A stretch of 64,000 bases of DNA from Nocardioides abyssi (GTDB taxonomy: Bacteria; Actinomycetota; Actinomycetes; Propionibacteriales; Nocardioidaceae): contig NZ_JAUHJR010000001.1 in assembly GCF_030412915.1 (NCBI RefSeq), forward strand, positions 124,001-188,000, in the 5' to 3' direction. A program made the position numbers and the translations under genes. Positions 57,882 to 64,000 of this stretch are shown here, piece by piece. The notes under the pieces were generated by a model, which searched no databases, was not told the origin of the DNA, and worked only from the letters and a program-made list of their open reading frames with translations. How positions within the stretch are numbered: the first letter of the stretch is position 1; each line of letters starts with the position of its first letter.

Positions 57882-59450
57882 ATGGTGCGACGACTGGTCG
57901 TCCTGCTCGGCATCGTCCTCGCGGTGGTCGTGGCGGTGACCGCGGCGCTCGCCTCCCCGATGCGCGAGGACCACCCCCCGACGGCCGAGCGGATCGCGCC
58001 GACCGCGGGCCAGCGCTCGGGGATGAACACCGACGGCTACGACTACGAGCGGCCCCGGCACCTGCCGGACGCGCGCCGCGCGGACGACGACCGCCCCAAC
58101 GTCGTGCTGATCACCACCGACGACCAGGCGCTCAGCGACATGCGCTGGATGCCCAAGACGCGGCGGTGGCTGGGCCGCGGCGGGGTGACCTTCCGCAACA
58201 TGATCTCGCCGCACCCGCTGTGCTGCCCGGCTCGGGCGGAGATCCTCACCGGCCAGTTCGCGCAGAACAACGGCGTCCACACCAACGCCGGCCCCTACGG
58301 CGGCGCCGGCGCGCTGAAGGACCCGGACAACACCCTCGCCGCCTGGCTGCAGGAGTCCGGCTACCTGGTGGGGATGAGCGGCAAGTACCTCAACCAGTAC
58401 GACGCCACCCAGGGCGTCCCGAACGGCTGGGACTACTGGAACGTCAGCACGACCAACCAGTTCGGCTACCTGCGCTACCCGATGTACGGCAACGGCGACC
58501 CGGTCTTCCACGGTCGGGAGTACTCCAGCGACGTCGTCCGCGACGACACCGTCCGGCTGGTCGAGGACTGGTCGGAGACCGGGCAGCCGTTCTTCATCTG
58601 GGCCAGCTACTACGCCCCGCACGGCCTGTGCCAGGACGCCGCCGGCTGCGCCAAGCCGCCGCTGCCAGCGCCGCGGCACCGCACGCTCTACCGCGGCGTG
58701 GAGTCGCCGTCGGTGCGCAAGCCGTCCTTCGACGAGGACGACGTGCGCGACAAGAGCCACGAGATCCGCAAGCGCGACAAGGTCGGCCGCCGGGCGGTGA
58801 CCCGCCTGCACCGCCAGCGGATCCGCGCGCTCGCCGCGGTCGACCAGGGCGTCGACCAGACCTTCAAGGCGCTGCGCCGCGCCGGCGAGCTCGACGACAC
58901 CGTCGTGCTCTTCACCTCCGACAACGGCTACCTGCTGGGGGAGCACCGCTACCGCGGCAAGATCCTCCCCTACGAGGAGTCGATCCGGGTGCCGCTGCTG
59001 GCCCGCGGCCCCGGCTTCCCGAAGGGTGCGACGCGCCGCCAGACCGTGACCACCGTCGACCTCGCGCCGACGATCCTCGACCTCGCCGAGGTCGAGCCCG
59101 GCCGGGTCGTGGACGGCCGGTCCATGATGCCGTTCGTCCGGGACCGCGACCGCCGGCGCCGCGACACCGACATCCTGGTCCAGGCCGGTGGCCGGCCGGA
59201 CGAGAGCCCGACGCCGTGGTGGTACCGCGGCGTGCGCAACGAGCGGTGGACCTTCGTGCGCTGGAGCGAGACGGGCTTCCTCGAGCTCTACGACAACCGC
59301 AAGGACCGCTACCAGCTGGAGAACCTGGCGTACGACGCGCGCCACCGGCCCGTCGTCCGGGAGATGAAGCGGCGGCTCGTGGCGCTGCGCGACTGCTCCG
59401 GCGCCGCCTGCCGGGTCGACCTCGGACCGCCGCCGCGCCCGCGTCGGTGA
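57882..59450 (+). CDS. Exported sulfatase (formylglycine-dependent)
   Basis: 522 residues, ATG at 57882 behind GGGGAGG. An N-terminal hydrophobic segment (about 4-25) directs export. The alkaline-phosphatase-like fold starts with 'RPNVVLITTDDQ', giving metal ligands Asp80 and Asp81, and the sulfatase motif C-x-P-x-R is at Cys114-Cys115-Pro-Ala-Arg118, so Cys114 should become formylglycine. 'GMSGKYLNQY', 'FTSDNGYLLGEHRYRGK' and 'PLLARGPGF' complete the active site. It resembles N-sulfoglucosamine/arylsulfatase-type enzymes acting on sulfated glycans. A formylglycine-generating enzyme gene was not seen in the window. Confidence 0.88.
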   Translation: MVRRLVVLLGIVLAVVVAVTAALASPMREDHPPTAERIAPTAGQRSGMNTDGYDYERPRHLPDARRADDDRPNVVLITTDDQALSDMRWMPKTRRWLGRGGVTFRNMISPHPLCCPARAEILTGQFAQNNGVHTNAGPYGGAGALKDPDNTLAAWLQESGYLVGMSGKYLNQYDATQGVPNGWDYWNVSTTNQFGYLRYPMYGNGDPVFHGREYSSDVVRDDTVRLVEDWSETGQPFFIWASYYAPHGLCQDAAGCAKPPLPAPRHRTLYRGVESPSVRKPSFDEDDVRDKSHEIRKRDKVGRRAVTRLHRQRIRALAAVDQGVDQTFKALRRAGELDDTVVLFTSDNGYLLGEHRYRGKILPYEESIRVPLLARGPGFPKGATRRQTVTTVDLAPTILDLAEVEPGRVVDGRSMMPFVRDRDRRRRDTDILVQAGGRPDESPTPWWYRGVRNERWTFVRWSETGFLELYDNRKDRYQLENLAYDARHRPVVREMKRRLVALRDCSGAACRVDLGPPPRPRR

Positions 59451-59540
59451 GCGCGCGCGCCTGAGAAGTCGCTGAGGCCGTTTGGGGTTACCCGCGGGTG
59501 CCGGTCAGAATGGGATGTTCCTCCGATGCGAAGGTGACCC

Positions 59541-60797
59541 ATGTCCGACGAGCAGCCCGCGCCCGCGGACGATGCGGGCGCCCCGCGCGCCGAGGCCCGC
59601 CGCAAGCCCGACACCCGTGGGCGCTCCGGTCGTCGCAAGGCCCGGGCCCGCCGCCGGCACACCGTCGCCCGGGTCCTCGTGGCCACCACGCTCGTGCTGG
59701 CGATGGTCACCGGGCTCGCGATGGTCTTCCTCTACCGCTCGCTCAACGGCGACCTGACCGTCGAGGACCTCTCCGAGCAGCTCGGCGACGACCGACCCTC
59801 CGAGGTCGCCGTCGACGGGCCGCAGGACCCGCTCAACATCCTGGTCATGGGCGACGACACCCGCGAGGGCGCCGGCAACGCGATCGACCAGGAGGCCGGC
59901 GGCGGCTCGGACACCACGCTGCTGTTCCACCTCTCCGCGGACCGCAAGAACGCCTACGGTGTCAGCATCCCGCGCGACTCGCTGGTCGACCGGCCCGAGT
60001 GCTTCACCGAGGACGGAGGAGTCATCCCGGCCGAGGAGGGCGCGATGTGGAACGCGGCGTACTCCGTCGGCGGCCCGGCCTGCACGATGCGGCAGTTCGA
60101 GCAGCTGACCGACATCAAGCTCGACAACTACGTCGTCGTGGACTTCCAGGGCTTCCAGGACATGGTCGACGCGATCGACGGCGTCGAGGTCTGCATCCCC
60201 GAGGACATCTCCGACCCCGCGCACGGGATCAACATCCCGGCGGGCACCCGCGAGATCGAGGGCAAGGAGGCGCTCAACTACGTGCGCGCCCGCTACACCC
60301 TCGGCGACGGCTCCGACATCGGCCGGATCAAGCGGCAGCAGGCGTTCATCGCGGCGATGGCCAAGAAGGTCGTCTCCGGCAACGTGCTCGCCCGCCCCGA
60401 CCGGGTCGTGAACTTCCTCGACGCGGCGGTCGACTCACTGACCACCGACTTCGACAACCTGTGGCAGATGGGCAAGGTCGGCTACAGCTTCCAGCACATC
60501 GGCCTGGACAACATCAAGTTCATCACCGTGCCGTTCGAGTACAGCGACGTCGACCCCGGCCGGGTCGAGTGGCTCCCCGAGGCGGAGCTGATCTGGAAGC
60601 GGGTCATCAACGACGAGCCGCTGAGCCGCCGCCTCCAGGACGGCGTCATCGACGCCGGCAACGTGCCCGGCCTCGGTGGGCCGTCGCAGGGCCCCAGCGG
60701 CTCGCCGTCGGGTGGTCCGTCCTCGTCGCCGTCGGGCAGCCCGGCCGCCGACGAGGACCGCGCCCGGGAGCTCGAGGCCGCCGGGCTGTGCGCATGA
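59541..60797 (+). CDS. LytR-CpsA-Psr (LCP) family cell wall glycopolymer ligase
   Basis: 418 residues, ATG at 59541 with GAAGGTGA upstream. A long basic cytoplasmic N-terminus (about 1-42, many Arg/Lys) precedes one membrane helix (about 43-66). The LCP domain (about 95-290) has 'LNILVMGDDTREG', 'GSDTTLLFHLSADRKNAYGV', 'SIPRDSLVD', 'NYVVVDFQGFQDMVDAIDGV', 'GKEALNYVRARYT' and 'IGRIKRQQAFIAAM' with the conserved Arg and Asp residues that bind pyrophosphate. It should transfer a polyprenyl-linked polymer to peptidoglycan. The C-terminus is Ser/Gly/Pro-rich. It overlaps the next gene by 4 bases. Confidence 0.9.
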   Translation: MSDEQPAPADDAGAPRAEARRKPDTRGRSGRRKARARRRHTVARVLVATTLVLAMVTGLAMVFLYRSLNGDLTVEDLSEQLGDDRPSEVAVDGPQDPLNILVMGDDTREGAGNAIDQEAGGGSDTTLLFHLSADRKNAYGVSIPRDSLVDRPECFTEDGGVIPAEEGAMWNAAYSVGGPACTMRQFEQLTDIKLDNYVVVDFQGFQDMVDAIDGVEVCIPEDISDPAHGINIPAGTREIEGKEALNYVRARYTLGDGSDIGRIKRQQAFIAAMAKKVVSGNVLARPDRVVNFLDAAVDSLTTDFDNLWQMGKVGYSFQHIGLDNIKFITVPFEYSDVDPGRVEWLPEAELIWKRVINDEPLSRRLQDGVIDAGNVPGLGGPSQGPSGSPSGGPSSSPSGSPAADEDRARELEAAGLCA

Positions 60798-61012
60798 CCG
60801 CCGGCAGCACGGGTGGCAGCACGGATGGCGAGAGTGGCGGCGGCTCGGACCGGCCGCTCAGCGACTGGGAGAGGGCCCGCCGCCGGGCGGAGGTCTTCGG
60901 CGAGGTGCTGCCCGAGACCACCCGCGACGAGCGCGACGACCCGGACGCACGCAGCCGCCGGGACGGCGACACCTGGCTGAAGGAGCAGGTGCCGCCGCAC
61001 CACGGCGGCTGA
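60794..61012 (+). CDS. Small hydrophilic protein coupled to the LCP gene
   Basis: 72 residues from the ATG at 60794, in an ATGA overlap with the LCP gene. It begins with a Gly/Ser/Thr-rich stretch and continues 'DRPLSDWERARRRAEVFGEV', then many Arg/Asp/Glu and 'DTWLKEQVPPHH'. No hydrophobic segment is present, so it is cytoplasmic. I do not recognise the family. Coupling suggests that it acts with, or regulates, the LCP protein, whose cytoplasmic N-terminus is highly basic. Confidence 0.6.
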   Translation: MTAGSTGGSTDGESGGGSDRPLSDWERARRRAEVFGEVLPETTRDERDDPDARSRRDGDTWLKEQVPPHHGG

Positions 61013-61031
61013 CGGACGTGCTGGACCCGGG

Positions 61032-61047
61032 CCGGACCCAGGTCCGG
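61032..61047. terminator. Short bidirectional hairpin between the LCP operon and mscL
   Basis: CCGGACC (61032-61038) and GGTCCGG (61041-61047) form a compact inverted repeat between convergent genes; about six pairs with a 4-base loop are sterically possible. A duplicated TCAGACCTG lies just downstream at 61063-61083. Confidence 0.45.
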
Positions 61048-61073
61048 GGATCAGGTTCGGGTCAGACCTGGTG

Positions 61074-61448
61074 TCAGACCTGCGGACGCTGTGCGGCGAG
61101 CAGGTCGCGGATCTCCTGCAGCAGCTTGATGTCCTCGGGCGTGCCGGGAGGCGCGCTCGGGAAGTAGCGCTCCTTGGCCTTGACGTAGGGCGTCACGACG
61201 AAGAAGTAGACGACCGCGGCCAGGATCAGGAACGCCACCAGGGCGGTCAGGAACGGGCCGATGAGGACGTCGCCGGGGGCGAAGTTGTCGAAGTTCGGCT
61301 CGTTGCCGCCGGTGATCTTCGAGATGGCCGACATCAGCATGCCGGTGAACGCGGTCACCACGGCGGTGAACGCGGTGCCGATGATGACGGCGACCGCGAG
61401 GTCGACGAGGTTGCCGCGGAGCAGGAAGTTCTTGAAGCCGTCGAGCAT
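61074..61448 (-). CDS. mscL: Large-conductance mechanosensitive channel
   Basis: 124 residues from the ATG at 61448, with GGAGG upstream; an in-frame ATG 39 bases earlier would add residues not found in MscL. It opens 'MLDGFKNFLLRGNLVDLAVA' followed by 'VIIGTAFTAVVTAFT', the gate-lining first helix, a short outer loop with 'GGNEPNFDNFAPGDVLIGPF', the second helix and a cytoplasmic helix 'EDIKLLQEIRDLLAAQ'. The pentameric channel opens under membrane tension to release solutes during osmotic downshock. It stands 40 bases before the SAF gene's stop, in the same direction. Confidence 0.95.
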   Translation of the reverse strand: MLDGFKNFLLRGNLVDLAVAVIIGTAFTAVVTAFTGMLMSAISKITGGNEPNFDNFAPGDVLIGPFLTALVAFLILAAVVYFFVVTPYVKAKERYFPSAPPGTPEDIKLLQEIRDLLAAQRPQV

Positions 61449-61488
61449 GGTGCCTCCAGGGGTTCCGAGACGGGGGATGCCCGCCACG

Positions 61489-62118
61489 CTAGCGGCTCCA
61501 GGCGAAGGTGAGGAAGGCGCGCGTCGCCGCGTCGGCGACCGCGGTCACCTCTGTGGGGCCGGCGCCCACGACCACCAGGCGCCCGGTCAGCCCGTTGCCG
61601 CCGACGGCGGGGTCGTCGTCGACGGGCAGCGCGAGGACAGGTACGCCGCCGGCGACCACGTCCGCGCCGCCGGCGCGCGGGTCGGCCGCCAGCAGGTCGA
61701 TCCGGTCGCCCACCTCCAGCAGGGCGGCCATCCCGGCGTCGGGCAGCCGCACCGGCACCGCGACCAGGTCCGGCCGGCCCTCGGTCAGCCCCGGCCCGAC
61801 CAGCCGCACGTCGGTGACCGGCTCACCGGCCCGCACCGGCGCCGCGAGCACCCGGCCCACCGGGTCGGCCAGGTCGGCGGGCGCGCTGCCGGGTGACCAG
61901 GCCGCTCGCACCACGTCCCCGGTGGTGACGACCTCGCCCGCGGGCAGGTCGCGGGCGGCCACCGTCACCGCCACCGTCGCGGGCGCGGGCCGGGCGGTGG
62001 CCTGGAGCGCGGCGGCCACGGCGACGGCGGCGAGCACCGCGGCCAGCAGCCGGCGGCGCGCCAGCACCGCGCGGCGTACCGCTCGGGCGGGACGGGTCAG
62101 GCGGTTGGACAGGCGCAT
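61489..62118 (-). CDS. SAF domain protein (CpaB/RcpC-like)
   Basis: 209 residues from the ATG at 62118. An Arg-rich start and one hydrophobic helix (about 23-42) are followed by a SAF domain (about 48-110; 'VAVTVAARDLPAGEVVTTGD', 'RVLAAPVRAGEPVTDVRLV') and an RcpC/CpaB-like part ('VPVRLPDAGMAALLEVGDRI', 'VLALPVDD'). CpaB proteins belong to Flp/Tad pilus assembly, but no other pilus genes are present, and single SAF proteins of this type are widespread in actinobacteria. The function is therefore open. The region upstream is filled with dispersed repeats. Confidence 0.78.
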   Translation of the reverse strand: MRLSNRLTRPARAVRRAVLARRRLLAAVLAAVAVAAALQATARPAPATVAVTVAARDLPAGEVVTTGDVVRAAWSPGSAPADLADPVGRVLAAPVRAGEPVTDVRLVGPGLTEGRPDLVAVPVRLPDAGMAALLEVGDRIDLLAADPRAGGADVVAGGVPVLALPVDDDPAVGGNGLTGRLVVVGAGPTEVTAVADAATRAFLTFAWSR

Positions 62119-62185
62119 GCCCCGACGGTAGGAGGATCCGCGCCCGCGTGCGTCGCGCTCTCCACAGGCCCCGCCCGCCGGTCCC

Positions 62186-62535
62186 GGCTGGTCGAGTAGC
62201 GCGCGCTGGCGTCGCCCGGCTGATTGAGGAGCGCGCGCTGGCGCGCGTCTCGAAACCTGCCGCGGCGTGGGCCGCGCCGGCGTGGAGGTTTCGAGACGGT
62301 TGCTGCGCAACCTCCTCAACCACCCGGGGCCTCTCCACAAGCCCCGCCGGTCGGTCTCGGATGGTTGAGGAGCGCGCGCTGGCGTCGCCCGGCTGGTTGA
62401 GGAGCGCGCGCTGGCGTCGCCCGGCTGGTTGAGGAGCGCGCGCTGGCGCGCGTCTCGAAACCTGCCGCGGCGTGGGCTGCGCCGGCGTGGAGGTTTCGAG
62501 ACGGTTGCTGCGCAACCTCCTCAACCACCCGGGGC
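62186..62535. repeat. Compound repeat array: 32-bp tandem units and a duplicated 113-bp inverted element
   Basis: This 425-base gap (62119-62543) holds no gene. Units of 32 bp, GGCTGGTTGAGGAGCGCGCG onward, begin at 62186, 62218, 62359, 62391 and 62423. Those at 62218 and 62423 extend into a 113-bp element (62218-62330 and 62423-62535) that is identical except for two bases. Each long element is an inverted pair, GGTTGAGGAG...GTCTCGAAACCT and AGGTTTCGAGAC...CTCCTCAACC, with internal hairpins in each arm, like a BIME built from two REP units. Confidence 0.85.
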
Positions 62536-62543
62536 GGGTGGGG

Positions 62544-62873
62544 TCAGGAGGCGGCGGGGGTGCTGCTCGAGGTGGTCGAGGCCGAGGAGGTCGAGCTCGA
62601 CGAGGAGGAGCTGTCCGAGGACGAGGAGCCGGAGCTGCTCGACGAGCCCGAGGAGGACCCCGAGGCCGCGGTGTCGGTCGAGGAGGAGCCCGAGCGGCTG
62701 TCGGTGCGGTAGAAGCCCGAGCCCTTGAAGACGACGCCGACAGCGTTGAACAGCTTGCGCAGGCGGCCGGAGCACTGGGGGCACTCGGTCAGGGCGTCGT
62801 CGGAGAAGCTCTGGAACTGCTCGAAGGCGTGACCGCACTCGGTGCAGGCGTACTGGTAGGTCGGCAACGTCAT
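62544..62873 (-). CDS. FmdB-type zinc ribbon protein with a serine-rich tail
   Basis: 109 residues from the ATG at 62873; an in-frame ATG at 62915 would add 14 unconserved residues. Residues 4-45 form the FmdB regulatory-type zinc ribbon, 'YQYACTECGHAFEQFQSFSD' and 'CPQCSGRLRKLFNAVGVVFK', with Cys8, Cys11 and a second Cys pair. 'GSGFYRTDSR' is the usual end of the conserved part. The last 45 residues are almost only Ser with Gly, Thr and Asp and are probably disordered. TAGAAT at 62940-62935 (minus strand) is a candidate -10. The role of single FmdB proteins is unknown. Confidence 0.85.
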   Translation of the reverse strand: MTLPTYQYACTECGHAFEQFQSFSDDALTECPQCSGRLRKLFNAVGVVFKGSGFYRTDSRSGSSSTDTAASGSSSGSSSSSGSSSSDSSSSSSSTSSASTTSSSTPAAS

Positions 62874-62962
62874 CTCCGGGTCTGAGCAGAGGAGGGGGGT
62901 GAGAGGTCTTGGCACTCTCGTCGTGCGACTGCCAATTCTACGGCACGGCAGAATGACGCACC

Positions 62963-64000
62963 ATGCCCGACCAGCAGACGCCCACCCCGCGCCGCCGGCG
63001 GCGGCCGCTGGCCGCGCTCCGCGCCTGGCCGCGCTGGGCCCGGGTCACCACCTACGTCGCCGCCGGACTGGTGCTGGTGCTGGTGGCGGGGGCAGTCACC
63101 CTCGGCGTGGTGCTGCGCCGTCCGCTGCCGGAGTGGTCGGGCACCGCCGAGCTGCCGGGCCTCGACGCCGAGGTGGAGGTGGTGCGCGACGAGCACGGCG
63201 TGCCGCAGGTCTACGCCGACACCCTCGACGACCTCATGCGGGCGCAGGGCTACGTGCAGGCGCAGGAGCGGTTCTTCGAGATGGACGTGCGCCGGCACGC
63301 GACGGCCGGTCGGTTGGCGGAGATGTTCGGCGAGGCGGGCCTGGCCAGCGACAAGGCCGTCCGCACGATGGGCTGGCGCCGGATCGCCGAGCGCGAGCTC
63401 GCGGTCGTGGCGCCGCGGACCCGCCAGGCGCTCGAGGCGTACGCCGCGGGCGTCAACGCCTACCTCGACGACCGGGCGCCGTCGCAGCTGGCGGTGGAGT
63501 ACTCCGTCCTCAACGCCTCCGGCCTCGGCTACCGGCCCGAGGACTGGTCGCCGGTGGACTCGCTGGCCTGGCTCAAGGCGATGGCGTGGGACCTGCGCGG
63601 CAACATGGGCGAGGAGGTCGACCGGGCGCTGACCGCCGCCGCGGTGGGCCGGGAGCGCGCGGAGGAGCTGTGGCCGGCGTACCCCTTCGACGAGCACGCG
63701 CCGATCGTCGACGGCGGCGCGGTCGTGGATGGCGTCTTCGAGCCGGAGGCCACGACGGGCGGCACCCGGCTGCCGCAGCGCCCGCCCTGGGGCGAACGGC
63801 GTGGTGACGCCGAATCCGGGGGCGGCCCCTGGGAGCCGGGGCTGCGACGCGTGCGGGCGGCCCTGGACGCGGTGCCCTCGTGGCTGGGCCGCGGCGACGG
63901 GATCGGCTCCAACAGCTGGGTCGTCGACGGGAAGCACTCCGCGACCGGCGAGCCGCTGCTGGCCAACGACCCGCACCTGGGCGCCTCGATGCCGGGAGTG
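62963..64000 (+). CDS. Penicillin acylase family Ntn-hydrolase, 5' part
   Basis: First 346 codons; the gene runs off the window. ATG at 62963; CAGAAT lies eight bases upstream (62949-62954). A basic start and one hydrophobic helix (about 29-51) give export or anchoring. 'VEVVRDEHGVPQVYADTLDD' and 'AQGYVQAQERFFEMDVRRHA' are typical of the family alpha chain, and 'GIGSNSWVV' supplies Ser316 as the expected N-terminal nucleophile of the beta chain after autocleavage, followed by 'GEPLLANDPHLGAS'. Family members hydrolyse amides such as beta-lactam side chains or acyl-homoserine lactones; the substrate here is unknown. Confidence 0.9.
   Translation, partial: MPDQQTPTPRRRRRPLAALRAWPRWARVTTYVAAGLVLVLVAGAVTLGVVLRRPLPEWSGTAELPGLDAEVEVVRDEHGVPQVYADTLDDLMRAQGYVQAQERFFEMDVRRHATAGRLAEMFGEAGLASDKAVRTMGWRRIAERELAVVAPRTRQALEAYAAGVNAYLDDRAPSQLAVEYSVLNASGLGYRPEDWSPVDSLAWLKAMAWDLRGNMGEEVDRALTAAAVGRERAEELWPAYPFDEHAPIVDGGAVVDGVFEPEATTGGTRLPQRPPWGERRGDAESGGGPWEPGLRRVRAALDAVPSWLGRGDGIGSNSWVVDGKHSATGEPLLANDPHLGASMPGV

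Noticed and set aside
62186-62454. 32-bp spaced units that look like a CRISPR array
   Set aside because: The units are contiguous with no unique spacers, and the sequence belongs to the dispersed inverted repeat family. No cas genes are near.

Overview
The window is chromosomal DNA from a very GC-rich Gram-positive bacterium. Frequent GTG and TTG starts, a complete mce operon, a DUF222/13E12-type HNH gene, a menaquinone-type geranylgeranyl reductase, a DtxR-numbered iron regulator, a LytR-CpsA-Psr protein and CpaB/MscL-type genes point to Actinomycetota. Gene content and repeat style suggest a Nocardioides-like member of the Propionibacteriales; that placement is inference. No prophage, insertion sequence, CRISPR array or replication origin was seen.

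Layout. 1-9137: end of a YrbE permease gene, six MCE genes (mceA-F) and two Mce-associated membrane protein genes, nearly all joined by 4-base stop/start overlaps; the last protein carries a degenerate J domain. 9138-16966: rpoB and rpoC with a candidate promoter, a structured spacer and two strong terminator hairpins. 17072-19255: a geranylgeranyl reductase and a double-Nudix protein. 19314-27887 (minus strand): seven genes locked together by six consecutive 4-base overlaps, encoding a processive-type GT2 synthase with a type II secretion/MshE-like N-terminal module, a polytopic GT-C-like protein, a Pro-Glu repeat protein, two lipoproteins (one PstS-like with a coiled-coil insertion) and a secreted protein. 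With the GH5 glycosidase at 28114-29289 this looks like a surface or exopolysaccharide system, and it is the most unusual locus here.

29374-37858: hydroxyacid-oxoacid transhydrogenase, a membrane protein, a fused FAD/Fe-S D-2-hydroxyacid dehydrogenase, a 29-residue membrane microprotein, a methyltransferase, a secreted beta-propeller, topoisomerase IB and a macrodomain protein. The first and third probably make and re-oxidise D-2-hydroxyglutarate. 38115-39445: a DUF222-HNH gene with an almost perfect LexA box over its promoter. 39758-45912: serC, small enzymes, a secreted M15-like peptidase, a CitA-type citrate synthase and pdxH.

45970-48420: a strong-RBS 12-codon leader ORF, a three-way-junction-like RNA, a MarR-type dyad, an MFS exporter and its MarR regulator. 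48650-57633: RCC1-repeat protein, GH13 glucosidase, thioesterase, photolyase, DtxR/IdeR regulator, sirtuin, DUF2277 and a saccharopine-dehydrogenase-like reductase. 57677-64000: tRNA-Arg(CCT), sulfatase, LCP protein, MscL, a SAF protein, FmdB-type zinc ribbon and the start of a penicillin acylase family gene. A dispersed family of inverted GGTTGAGGAG/GTCTCGAAACC repeats occupies intergenic gaps from 19 to 62 kb, with a 113-bp unit duplicated at 62.2-62.5 kb.
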